A stretch of DNA of 64,000 nt, taken from the NCBI GenBank assembly GCA_905221605.1, contig CAJNDS010000208.1:122501-186500 (forward strand), read 5' to 3'. The translations under genes were made by a program, and so were the position numbers. This document shows, piece after piece, positions 40,159 through 50,600 of the stretch. Source of the DNA: Symbiodinium natans (lineage: Eukaryota; Sar; Dinophyceae; Suessiales; Symbiodiniaceae). Position 1 is the stretch's first letter. Each line of letters begins with the position of its first letter. The notes beneath the pieces are model-generated. The model did no database searches and was not told the DNA's origin. It worked only from the letters and a program-made list of their open reading frames with translations.

Positions 40159-40605
40159 TGGGAAAGCAAGCCTTCCGGGTGCTGTAAGGAACTTGGTGCC
40201 TAGGTACCCTGTAAAGTCCCTTAAGGGTTGTCGGGGGGATAGGGTTTAGGGTCTAGGGTTTAGGGTTTAGCGTTTAGGGTTTGTATAGGTTCACGGTTTA
40301 GGGTCTAGCGGGGAGAAGGTATATACCGACTATACAGAACTAGTAACCTCAGGGGCTATATGGCTTACCCCCCCTTAACATAACACCCTCCCCTTTCCAG
40401 CCCTTCAATCTTGAACGTCCCTACATCCTAAAGCCTAATCTGCCCTAAGCCCGAAACCCTGCACCCTAAACCCCAAGCCCGAAATCCTAATCCCTCAACC
40501 CTAAACCTTGAAAAAGCCAACCCCAGAACCCCTCATCCCCAAACCCTAAAACACTACAGCCCCCAAACCCTGCCAGCCCTTGGGTCTGGAAAACCCCGTA
40601 AAAAC

Positions 40606-40717
40606 CTTGGCAGCCCGTAACCATGTCATAATAAGGGCACCCTTTTTGGGGTTGGCTACTTTATAAGGGAACCTTGAACACCCAAAAAAGGGTACAGGGT
40701 ATCACCGGGCTGCCAAG
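40606..40717. mobile_element. Family B element
   Basis: CTTGGCAGCCCGTAACC at the left and CACCGGGCTGCCAAG at the right; interior GGGCACCCTTTTTGGGGTTGG and CTACTTTATAAGGGAACC. 112 bp with no telomere-type insert. It borders the exon at 40733-40890. Confidence 0.8.
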
Positions 40718-40732
40718 AATCCCTACAAGCCC

Positions 40733-40890
40733 TGCACACTTCCAAACCCTGCGAGCTCCCAAGTCAATGTTCCTGGAGTTCTGAGAAGTTCCTTCGCGTG
40801 GCTGAGGGTTATAGAAGAGTATTTTGCAATGCTTCTTGATGATGACATCACCGAAGCCGAATGGCAATGCCTGTACGAAAGTGGCGACCG
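40733..40890 (-). CDS. Coding exon, frame uncertain
   Basis: Preferred minus frame: FGFGDVIIKKHCKILFYNPQ then PREGTSQNSRNIDLGARRVW. A second frame (SSSRSIAKYSSITLSHAKEL) is also open. Element B2 adjoins its coding 3' side. Confidence 0.5.
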
Positions 40891-41033
40891 GAGAAGGCTG
40901 CCCCCGCCATGCCTTGTACGGGAGCCCACGGGCGCGGGACCGCCCGAGAGGGTTTAGGGTTTAGGGTTTTTAGGGTTTTTAGGGTTTAGGGTTTAGGGTT
41001 TAGGGTTTAGGGTTTAGGGTTTAGGGTTTAGGG

Positions 41034-41209
41034 CTACTCGCCATCACCAGTTGGAGTAGAGTTGAGTGGCAAAGTAAAGTCTCGACCGCAGTCGGGGGAG
41101 AAACCTTTTGAGCGCCGAAACGGCCGCTCCCGCGTGCCCCGCGGGGAGTCACCCTCTTGGAAGGATTCATTCATGAAATCCCCCCAAAAAGGAGCGAGAG
41201 GAACAACTC
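41034..41209 (-). CDS. C-terminal exon, unknown protein
   Basis: The minus strand reads VVPLAPFWGDFMNESFQEGD then SPRGTRERPFRRSKGFSPDC, GRDFTLPLNSTPTGDGE and stops at TAG. Acceptor GCGCAG|GA; 176 bp = 2 + 58 codons, the longest single exon island outside the named genes. Confidence 0.75.
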
Positions 41210-41412
41210 CTGCGCTGAGTTGAAATCAGCTCCAAACCCTAAACCCTGAACCCTAAACCCTAAACTCCAAAACCCAAACCCTAAACCCCAAACCTTTAAA
41301 CCCCAAACCTTAAACCCCAAGCCCTAAACCCTAAACCCGAAACCCAAAACCCTAAACCCTAAACCCTAAACCCGAAACCCTAAAACCCCAAACCCCAAAC
41401 CCCGAACCCTAC

Positions 41413-41492
41413 CATCCGGGGAGGTCCTGGGCTTCGATGAGGAGAAGCGTGGCATTTGAGTAGGCCTCGGCCGGCGGCGAGCCCCCGGGGAA
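41413..41492 (-). CDS. Coding exon, possible C2-like strand
   Basis: The minus strand reads YFPGGSPPAEAYSNATLLLI then EAQDLPG. The only AG upstream is GCCGAG|GCC, which would start the exon at 41465, though the sequence before it also looks coding. Donor TG|GTAGGG. ATLLLIEAQDLPG resembles the first strands of C2 domains; weak inference. Confidence 0.65.
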
Positions 41493-41494
41493 AT

Positions 41495-41960
41495 ATGGGT
41501 TGGGGTTTAGGGTTTAGGGTTTAGGGTTTAGGGTTTAGGGTTTAGGGTTTAGGGTTTAGGGTTTTGGGGTTTTGGGGTTTTGGGGTTTAGGGTTTTAGGG
41601 TTTTAGGGTTTTGGGGTTTTAGGGTTTTAGGGTTTTAGGGTGTTAGGGTTTTAGGGTTTTAGGGTTTTATGGTTTTAGGGTTTTAGGGGTTTTAGGGTTT
41701 TAGGGGTTTGGGGTTCTAGTGTTTTAGGGTTTTAGGGGTTTAGGGGTTTAGGGTTTTAGGGTTCTAGTGTTTTAGGGTTTTAGGGTTTTAAGGGTTTTGG
41801 GGTCTTGGGTTTTAGGGTTTTAGGGTTTTAGGGTTTTAGGGCTTTAGGGTTTTATGGTTTTAGGGTTTTAGGGGTTTTAGGGTTTTAGGGGTTTAGGGTT
41901 TTAGTGTTTTAGGGTTTTAGGGGTTTAGGGGTTTAGGGTTTCGGGGTTGAGGGCTTTAGC
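41495..41960. repeat. TTTAGGG then TTTTAGGG octamer array
   Basis: The first about 65 bases are TTTAGGG; the rest is mainly TTTTAGGG (the telomere unit of Chlamydomonas) with TTTTGGGG and TTTAGGGG variants. About 50 units. Confidence 0.95.
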
Positions 41961-42400
41961 GTTTTTAGGGTTTCATTGATGTAGATTTAGGGTTTTAGGG
42001 TTTGTGGATTCTGCTAGAGACCATTCGGAGGTTTAGGGTTTAGAGTTTCGGATTTGGGATAGGGCTTAGGGTTTGGAAGCGGGTGTAGGATGTACATGAT
42101 GTACCTGTAATCACCCTAAACCCTGAGCTGTAAACCCAGAACCCTCCAAAGCTCTAGGCTCAAGATGTTGTATGGACTCGCTCCTGCCATGTCTGGGGCG
42201 GTTTAGGGTTTCGGGTTACGGCTTCGAGTTTAGGGTTTATAGGGTTTAGGGTTCCGGATTGAGGGTTCAGGGTTTATGCTGAGCCTGACCGCCGTCGTAA
42301 ACGGCGTAAACAGGGTTCAGGGTTTAGGGCCTGAACTGAATGCGTCTCGCCCTATTCGACAAGCAGTACCGGCCAGGTTTGGAGAACCAAAACCTAGGAC

Positions 42401-43014
42401 CTAGCGGTTAGGGCCAGCCAGCTGCCTTAAGTGATTCCAGGGGCCCAGAGGCTTGCCCTGTATCACGTGCTGCCGCTTCAGGTTGGCAATGAGAGGTCCT
42501 GGGAGCGGGGCAACCACAGCCTTCAAACATGTCTCCAACCTCTGCCTTTGGAGGAAAGGCCGCAGCTGGTCTACATTGCATACTCTACTGAGGCACTGAA
42601 CAAAGGATCTCAGAGAGTACGTGGAGGGCCATTCACCCTGGTCAACACCCACAAACTCCCAGGCTGTGGAATGGCTGCCAGGCTTGACTGCAAGATTCGA
42701 CTTGGAGATGTCCGCAAGGTGAAGTGCGCACTGAGCTGCAGCACAACCGCAAAAGCGTACAGCCCCCAGTCGTCATGGAGTTGGCGTTGGCCCCCATACT
42801 CCACCAAGGTTTGCAGCGTCTCTGCGACAGTGTAGGTAACAAGGCGAGTGCGGTATTCCCAAGGCCTGCCCTCCAGGAGGAGCTGGAGCATGGTACTGCC
42901 CGAACCAGTGACAGTGGCAGCAAGCCCAGGCGAAAGACCAGCGAACTCAACCTCCCTGGCAGGACGTAGTCGCCACAGACCCAGGTGCAAGGCCAAACCG
43001 TGAACACAACCCAT
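42401..43014 (-). CDS. Large coding segment with a frame switch
   Basis: The first minus frame reads MGCVHGLALHLGLWRLRPAR, VEFAGLSPGLAATVTGSGST, LVTYTVAETLQTLVEYGGQR to SSLAAIPQPG. A second frame then takes over near 42650: VGVDQGEWPSTYSLRSFVQC, NVDQLRPFLQRQRLETCLKA. The switch could be a short intron, a frameshift or a sequence error. Family not recognised. It is one of the few stretches of more than 500 bp free of telomere repeats. Confidence 0.55.
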
Positions 43015-43211
43015 GATCTACACCCACCACGTATGTCCCTAAACCCTAAACCCTAAACCCAAGACCCTAAACCCTAAACCTTAAACCCTAAGCCCCAAAA
43101 CCCGAATGAGGGTTCAACCCTTTGGACGTGGGCTCCATTTCTGTTGCTCTAGAACCTTGCCCTAAAAAAACTTCCTAAATATAACCCTCTTCAACCCAAC
43201 AAGGGAAAATG

Positions 43212-43317
43212 TCAAATATCCAACGGGCCTACCAGAGAAAGCAAGGCCTCGAAACTACCCGAGAGCCCCCATGAAACATCATGCGGCAAGGCTCCCAAAA
43301 CCTCAACACAAGGCCGT
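43212..43317 (-). CDS. C-terminal exon, unknown protein
   Basis: The minus strand reads RPCVEVLGALPHDVSWGLSG then SFEALLSLVGPLDI and stops at TGA; acceptor ATGTAG|A; 106 bp = 1 + 35 codons. Confidence 0.55.
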
Positions 43318-44117
43318 CTACATCCCACGACCCAAACCCTAAACCCTACAAACCTGCGCAGCCCGAGCCCGAGCCCCAAAACCCGAAATTCCCATTGGGC
43401 AAGGCACACCCGTCGTCACGCCGCGGCATTCATAGGGCGGCGGCCTGATCGCATACCACGCTTATTTCACAACATCCTTCAGGGAAGGGTTGACACCCTA
43501 AACCTTAAACCCTATAAGCCCTGAATCCTAAATTACTAATCCCTAATCCTTAACCCTAAGTTACTTACAGATACTTAGACTTGGCAGCCCTGTAACCAGG
43601 TCGTAATCAGGGTGTAGGGTAAGCAGCCCCGGAATCACATTGTGTTGGGGGGTGGTTAGAACTACAAACAAAAGGTGTAAAAGGGCCTCTTGGGCACCAA
43701 GTTACATGAGGGTTTAGGGTTTAGGGTTTAGGGTTTAGGGTTTAGGGTTTAGGGTTTAGGGTTTAGGGTTTAGGGTATCAGCAGGCAGTGACCTTGATCC
43801 ATAGCTGTGGGTGTCTGAACCGGTGCTTCCCTCTCAACAAATGGGAGCCTTCCGAAAACACGGGGTGCCCCTTTTGGGAGCTTCTATCAAAACCCTAAAC
43901 CCTAAACCCTAAACCCTAAACCCGAAACCCTAAACCCTAAACCCGAAACCCTAAACCCTAAAGGATTCATTCTATTTTGGGGTATAACTCAACAAATGGG
44001 GGTTGCCGAAAATAGGGGTACCCTTTTTGAAGGCTTCTTTGAGGGGATTCATTCTACTTGGGGTATAAAAGGGGTACCCCATTATGGGAAATACCCAATT
44101 TCTGGAACCAGCCCTGC

Positions 44118-44275
44118 CATGCGCAGCGACGGGTGCCGCCGCTGCAACCATCGCCTCCTCCGGTGCCACCTCCTCCGCCCCCCCCACCGACGATGTCGCG
44201 TTGGAGGTCACCGTCGCCACCCCCAGGCGCCAGGAGGACGCAGATTCCCACCACCCACGCCTTCAGGAGCGCCAT
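44118..44275 (-). CDS. N-terminal exon with signal peptide
   Basis: From ATG the minus strand reads MALLKAWVVGICVLLAPGGG, a typical signal peptide, then DGDLQRDIVGGGGGGGGTGG and GDGCSGGTRRCA. Likely GC donor (TG|GCAGGG). A family D-like repeat pair (43966-44095) follows. The mature protein is not identifiable from this exon. Confidence 0.6.
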
Positions 44276-44404
44276 GGGAACAGTGTCGGGAACCGGATGC
44301 TCCGTGGCTACTACAAGTCGTGCTTGTGGCGCTGTGGTGCTGTGGTGCCTGTGGTGCTGTGGTGCTGCAGGGCACTTGGCTGCGGTGGCCGCCGCACCGC
44401 CGCC

Positions 44405-44565
44405 GCACCGCACCGTTTTCAGGGTTTAGGGTTTGGGGTTTGGGGTTTGGGGTTTGGGGTTTAGGGTTTAGGGTTTAGGGTTTAGGGTTTAGGGTTTAGG
44501 GTTTAGGGTTTAGGGTTTAGGGTTTAGGGTTTAGGGTTTAGGGTTTAGGGTTTAGGGTTTAGGGT
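44405..44565. repeat. TTTGGGG then TTTAGGG array
   Basis: Five TTTGGGG units then about 17 perfect TTTAGGG units. It runs directly into the stop codon of the exon at 44566-44626. Confidence 0.95.
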
Positions 44566-44626
44566 TTAGGGCGCCGGGCCGGCAGCTGGAGGCTTGCAGA
44601 CTTCACAGGGCTTGTAGTGGCTGACC
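44566..44626 (-). CDS. C-terminal exon VSHYKPCEVCKPPAAGPAP
   Basis: Acceptor TTGAG|G; 61 bp = 1 + 20 codons; stop GCG CCC TAA comes from the repeat array. The CEVC pair could bind metal; weak. Confidence 0.65.
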
Positions 44627-44759
44627 CTCAACCCTGAACCGTAAACCCTCAGCCCTAAACCCTAAACCCTCAGCCCTAAACCCTAAACCCTCAACCCTAC
44701 AAACCCTAAACCCTAAAAAACCCTAAAAAACCCTAAACCCAAAACCCTAAACCCTAAAC

Positions 44760-44826
44760 CCAGGAGCTCCAACCGCTGCCAAGTTCGTGGCAAGCCGGAG
44801 CCACTCAGCGTCGAAGGTGCAAGCAC
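44760..44826 (-). CDS. Coding exon, ACTFDAEWLRLATNLAAVGA
   Basis: Acceptor GCTCAG|GT; GT donor at the array edge (CTG|GGTTTAGG region). A second frame (VLAPSTLSGSGLPRTWQRLE) is also open. Confidence 0.55.
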
Positions 44827-45439
44827 CTGAGCAGCCACGGAGGGACGGTCTAGGGTTTAGGATTTAGGGTTTAGGGTTTTTGGGGTTTGGTGGTTTAGGG
44901 TTTAGGGTTTAGGGTTTAGGGTTTAGGGTTTAGGGCTTAGGGCTTAGGGTTTAGGGTTTAGGGTTTAGGGTTTAGGGTTTAGGGGTTTGGGGTTTAGGGT
45001 TTAGGGTTTGGCGGCGGGTTTGGGGTTTGGGGTTTAGGGTTTGGCCGGGAGGGGGGGCGGGGAGGGGCATACAAGGATTACAGGGAGAGGGGGCCGGGAC
45101 AAGGTTGAGGGTTTCAGGGCTTGGGTTTTTGGCTGCAAGGATGCAATGCATGGGGGTAGTAGGGCTTAGGGCGTAGTACCTTCAGAACCCAAGACGGTGT
45201 TTTGTACGGGTTTTCAGGCTTCAGGGCCCAGGGTGCACGTAGTGATAAGAGCTCTTCCATGAAGGGTTTCAGGCGTTCTGTCAGGGTCCTTGGTCTCTAA
45301 GCCTAAACCCAAATCCCTAGATAAGCTGTAAACCCTCAACCCTAAAACACCCCTAAACCCTCAACCCTCAACCCTCAACCCTCAACCCTAAACCCTAAAC
45401 CCTCAACCCTAAACCCTAAACCCTAAAGAACAGCCAGGA

Positions 45440-45492
45440 ACCCTGCCTGCACCTCGGCTCAGCAGGGCCTATGGCCAAGTTTTCAATAAGGA
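45440..45492 (-). CDS. Possible exon IENLAIGPAEPRCRQG
   Basis: Coding-like minus frame between CCCTAAA and TTTAGGG arrays; splice sites not clear. Confidence 0.4.
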
Positions 45493-45638
45493 TCAAAGCT
45501 AAGTTTTAGGGTTTAGGGCTTAGGGTTTAGGGTTTAGGGTTTAGGGCTTGGGGCTTAGGGCTTGGGGCTTGGGGCTTAGGGCTTAGGGCTTCGGGCTTGC
45601 GGCTTGGGGCTTCGGGCTTGGGGCTCAGGGTTTAGGGT

Positions 45639-45681
45639 TTAGAGGAGTTCGGGGCGTTTCAACGAGTCCCGCCAGATGCGC
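45639..45681 (-). CDS. C-terminal exon RIWRDSLKRPELL
   Basis: Acceptor AAAAG|G; stop CTC TAA ACC at the array edge; 43 bp = 1 + 14 codons. Confidence 0.5.
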
Positions 45682-45800
45682 CTTTTCAAGCCCTAACTTC
45701 CAAACTTAGGACTTAGGGTTTAGGGTCCTGGGTTTAGGGTATAGGGCCTAGGGTTTAGGGGTTTGGGGTTTCGGGTTTAGAGTGTAGGGTTTCGGGCACA

Positions 45801-45921
45801 TCACAAGCCGTGGCACATCTCTGGCTTCGCACTGTGGCGGGAAGACCTGCGGCAAGACGCGGCGCTTCGCGCGTGCGGCTCAGCTTCGGGGGGCACCGGG
45901 GGCCCAGACTTTGCTTGGGGG
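45801..45921 (-). CDS. C-terminal exon, Pro/Ser/Arg-rich
   Basis: The minus strand reads PQAKSGPPVPPEAEPHARSA then ASCRRSSRHSAKPEMCHGL and stops at TGA. Acceptor TTCAG|C; 121 bp = 1 + 40 codons. Disordered composition. Confidence 0.6.
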
Positions 45922-45939
45922 CTGAATACCCTAGCCCCT

Positions 45940-46620
45940 AAACCCTAAACCCTAAACCCTAAACCCTAAACCCTAAAAAGGTTAGCCTTCTAGTTGTAAT
46001 AGGGCTACATATGGGCATTTCCCAAAGTAGGGGTACCCTCTTCATACCCAAAATAGAACAGAATCCCCTTAAAGGGGCCCCCTAAAAGGGTACCCTGTTT
46101 TATTTCGGAAACCTCCATATGACCAAAAAGGTTGCAGGTTAACCACCCAGCCCCTATGCGTAAGGTGTTTTGGGGATATAAGGGTTCAGGGATTTAAGAT
46201 TTAAGGGTTGGAGGGTTTATGCGTTATGGGATTCAGGGTTTAAGGCTTTCAGGGTTGAAGGGGTTTTGCATTGAGCAGCTCGTATCTGAGTTTGGTGCTT
46301 AGGACTTAAATCAAAGATGAGGGCTGAATAGGGCTGTAAACTCCAAAAACCCCAAAACCCCAAAACCCCAAGACCCTACACCCCAAAACCCAAACCCTAA
46401 ACCCCAAACACTGGACCCCAAACCCCAAACCCTAAAGCCCCCAAAACCCCACGAACCCTCCTTTTCTGGAAAGCTGAGAGCCACGTGCAGCCCTAAACCC
46501 TAAACCCCGAACCCCAAACCCTAAGCTCGAAACCCTGAAACCCTAAACCCCAGACCCCAGACCCCAAACCCCAAACCCTAAACCCCAAACCCCAAACCCT
46601 AATCCGAAACCCTAAGCCCA
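45940..46620. other. Repeats, family D-like block and a duplicated exon edge
   Basis: A CCCTAAA array; a GGGGTACCC-rich family D-like block (about 46020-46130); drifted repeats. At 46465-46490 a 22-bp piece (GTGGCTCTCAGCTTTCC on the coding strand) repeats the 3' end of the exon at 46624-46717. Confidence 0.6.
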
Positions 46621-46623
46621 AAC

Positions 46624-46717
46624 CGTAGAGCCGCCAGGAAAGCTGAGAGCCACGCGTAGCCCACCGGGGGCACGACTACCAGCATGGACGCCCTCTCCAT
46701 GACCGACCAGGTGGTCC
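46624..46717 (-). CDS. Coding exon, membrane-like
   Basis: The minus strand reads TTWSVMERASMLVVVPPVGY then AWLSAFLAALR. Acceptor CTCAG|GG, donor ACG|GTTTGG. Hydrophobic content fits a transmembrane segment. Confidence 0.7.
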
Positions 46718-47018
46718 CTGAGGTTTAGGGTTTAGGGTTTAGGGTTTAGGGTTCGGGGTTCAGGGTTCAGGGTTCAGGGTTCAGGGTTTAGGGTTTCGGG
46801 TTTCGGGTTTAGAGTTTAGGGTTTAGGGTTTAGGGTTTAGGGTTTAGGGTTTAGGGGAACCGCAACCCTAAACCCCCGTAAACGCGAAACCACATAGCAC
46901 GGTTGCATTGGGAGCCCTGAAACTAGCAGTCCTTAACAGGGATTCGAGTTTCTCCCAGTAAAATCCCTACTGAGGAACGTTAGTAGACTATCCCTAAACT
47001 CTAAACCCCAAGCCCAAC

Positions 47019-47095
47019 TGTCAGTACACTGGCAACTTCTCCAGCCAGTGAGGCTTTGTAAGGTGCGAAATTGTGGGCTGTGCTTGCGAACCTTG
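47019..47095 (-). CDS. Coding exon, unknown protein
   Basis: The minus strand reads KVRKHSPQFRTLQSLTGWRS then CQCT. Acceptor TTTCAG|C, donor ACA|GTTGGG. Confidence 0.6.
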
Positions 47096-47699
47096 CTGAA
47101 ACGCTTTAGGGTTTAGGGTTTAGGGTTTAGGGTTTAGGGTTCAGAGTTCAGGGTTTTGGGGTTTGGGGTTGATCCCTTAACCCTGAAACATGCGGGCTCT
47201 TGCTCCCTTAAAAGGTTCTGCATAAGGGGACAGGAGGCACCTATTTCCTAATTCTTTGCTAAGAACTACTATATAAGCCAAATTCTGCCTAGCCATCCCT
47301 TAAACCTGCAACCCAAAGCCCGAAACCGTTAATCCCCTTAAATGGCTTCTACGCCTTCATAGCCCATACCCATACAAGTTCAGCGCCGTGCTGTAAAGGT
47401 CGTCTGCTTGAGGCATTCGAGTTGCTGAAATTTGAGCCCTAAACCCAAAACCCAAACCCCAAACTCAAATCCCAAAACCCTAAACCCTGAACCCTAAACC
47501 CTAAACCCTAAACCCCAGAACAGCCCGGGGGGTCGGGGGGGGGGGGGGGGGGGGGTTGGGGGACGTTGGAGTTTAAGGTCCTTTGTGGTTTTAAGGTCGC
47601 TTGGGGGGGGCTTGGGATGCATGGGGATTGGCATGCTAGGTCGGCTCCGACCTTCCTGGTGTTTAGGGTGGAGGGTTTAGGGTTTAGGGTTTAGGCTTT

Positions 47700-50600
47700 A
47701 GGGTTTAGGGTTTAGGGCAGGGTTGTATTATCAGGATTTTTTGGAAAGAATTAAACCCATGGCTTGAAAAGGTGGGTTAAGTGACGTTACCCGCACGCAG
47801 GCGAAAACAGACAAAACTGGGGGGGGGGGGGGGGGGGGCAGGTCAGGACAAGAAGGATTCCAAAATATTGATGTTTGCACTAGTGCAAAAAGTCTTCAAG
47901 CCGCAGCCGAAGTGCGGCAACGAGCTGACCAGCAGCGAGCTCTTCCAGGACAGATTTGTCGGGGAGCGGAGGCTTTTCACTTAGTTCAATGCACTGCTTA
48001 GTTCAACGCACTGCTGCACCATGCCGGCCGTGCACTCATCTTGGTATGATGCGTACGGACTAATTATGGTTCAAGACAATGTCATTCAATTTTCGAGTCA
48101 ACTGTTTAGTTGGTCTTGCCAGTCCTCATCTTCTTGGAGTGTGTCATTTCTGTAGCTTGCCGATCGACAACCTCGACCTCTGCAGCTTCCTTGACGAGCG
48201 CGTGCGCGCGCCCAGGGCAGGGCTGAGGGGTTGTCTCTGCTTTCTACTTGTATCTCTTTCACCTGCGCGCTCAGCCAAGGCGTCCCCCAGGAGGGCTTTG
48301 TGCGAGGCTCTACGCTTCTACGCCTCTCTATAAGACTATAAGGGGTACATGCTGAGCACAGAGGTTTAAGGCTATAGGATTGGGCCTCAAAGACCAGGCC
48401 TGGCCATAGACTTTAAACAAAACCCTCGGAAAAAAAGCTGGAAAGCACCTGAACCCCACCTCAAAAAAGCTGAAATGCACAAGATGTTCTGAAGGGTCAA
48501 TTTCGGGGTTTGGGATTCAGGGCTTACGGCTATAAGATTGGGGTGCGTAATCACAAGTAGAAGCAATGGCAGGACGTAGGGCAAGCATCTTCTGGGTGTG
48601 AACACACACGCAAAGCCTCACTTCGTGAACTCTTTGATGTAGATAGAATGTAATGCACGTAGGGAAGGACGATGCGCAGCGCATGCAAACCTGAAACACC
48701 CGTCGAGGGTCGAGGGTTTTTAGGCTGTGGGGTTTAGGGTTTAGGGCTCAGGGTTGTCAAGGTTTTGTGGGTTTTGTCTGGGGTTTACAGGGTTTGTTTA
48801 GGGGTTGTCGGTTTGAGCGTTTAGGGTTTTAGGGGTGAGGGCTTCGGTTTTCGGGTTTAGGGCATAGGGTATAGGGTTTGGGTGAAGGTTATGAGTTTAG
48901 GGCATAGTGTAGTTTCTTGGGTTTGGGTGAGGGGGGGGGAATTACAAGGGGAGGGGTTTCGATCGGTGTCAGACGCCAGTCTCGAACTTGGTGCAGATGG
49001 TCTTGGAGACCAGCGCAAAGGCTGCACGGACGAACTTGGTGGGCCAAGGGCCTAAGGGTTTGGGGTTTGTTTGTTTGTCTTGCTTGCTTGACTTTATGCC
49101 TGACCTTCTGACTTTCACAGGAGCAGCCTACTCTTGGCGGCTTCGGGTTTTACGGGCTTTCGGGTCTAGAGTCACAAGTGCAGGGGGTTTGGGGTGTGTT
49201 GTACTTCATGGGCCTCTAGGTTCCAACCGAAGGCAAAAGTTCGCCACACAGCTTCCACGGATTTCTCGGGAAAGGGCCATCTTGCAGTTTTGCTGAGGCC
49301 CGAGACCCCCAGCCCAGCCCGAAAAAGGCAAGATTTGCCGACTTTTTTTGCCCAAGTCGCCAGGCCAGACCCGCGCATTTTTCCGGAAAAGTCCGCGGAA
49401 GTGGCCTGGCGCAGTGCGCAAGGCCCGTTTGGTGATTTTTTGGGGGCTGTCAGCGCGCATTTTGCGGATTCGAATCTGCGAAATGCCGCGCTGACAGCCC
49501 CCAAAAAATCACCAAACTGGCCTGGCGCACTGCGCCAGGCCACTTCCGCGGACTTTTCCGGAAAAATGCGCGGGTCTGGCCTGGCGACTTGGGCAAAAAA
49601 AGTCGGCAAATCTTGCCTTTTTCGGGCTGGGCTGGGGGGTCTCGGGCCCCAGCAGAACCGCTGCAAGATGGCCCTTTCCGGAGAAATCCGCGGAAGTGGA
49701 CTAGCTTGGGGGGGGGGGGGATTATGTGTTAATTTTGTGCTGTGGGGTAAACTTTTGCCTTCGGGAACAATTGGAACCTAGAAGCCCATGAAGTACAACA
49801 AACCCCAAACCTTCTGCACTTGTGACTCTAGACCCGAAAGCCCGTAAAACCCGAAGCCGCCAAGAGTAGGCTGCTCCTGTGAAAGTCAGAAGGTCAGGCA
49901 TAAAGTCAAGCAAGCAAGACAAACAAACAAACCCCAAACCCTAAGGCCCTTAGTCCACCAAGATCGTCTGTGCAGCCTTTGCACTGGTCTCCAAGACCAT
50001 CTGCACCAAGTTCGAGACTGACTGGCGTCTGACACCGATCGAAACCCCTCCCCTGGTATCCCCACCCCTCACCCAAACCCAAGAAATTACCCTATGCCCT
50101 AAACCCATAACCTTCACCCAAACCCTATACCCTATGCCCTAAACCTGAAAACCGAAGCCCTCACCCCTAAAATCTTAAACACTCAAACCGACAACCCCTA
50201 AACAAACCCTGCAAACCCCAGGCAAAACCCACAAAATCTTGACAACCCTAAGCCCTAAACCCTAAACCCCACAGCCCAAATTCCAAAAGCCCTCGTCTCT
50301 CGACGGGTGTTTCAGGTTTTCATGCGCTGTGCATCGTCCTTCCCTATGTGCATTACATTCTAATATCTACATCAGAGAGTTCACGAACTGAGGCTTTGCG
50401 CGTGTGTTCACACCCAGAACATGCTTGCCCAACGTCCGTCCATTGCTTCGATACTTGTCATTACGCACCCCGATCCTATAGCCGTCAGCCCTGAATCCCA
50501 ATCCCCGAAACTGACCCTTCAGAACATCTTGCGCATTTCAGCTTTTTTGAAGTGGGGTTCAGGTGCTTTCCAGTTTTTTTCCGAGGGTTTTGTTTAAAGT

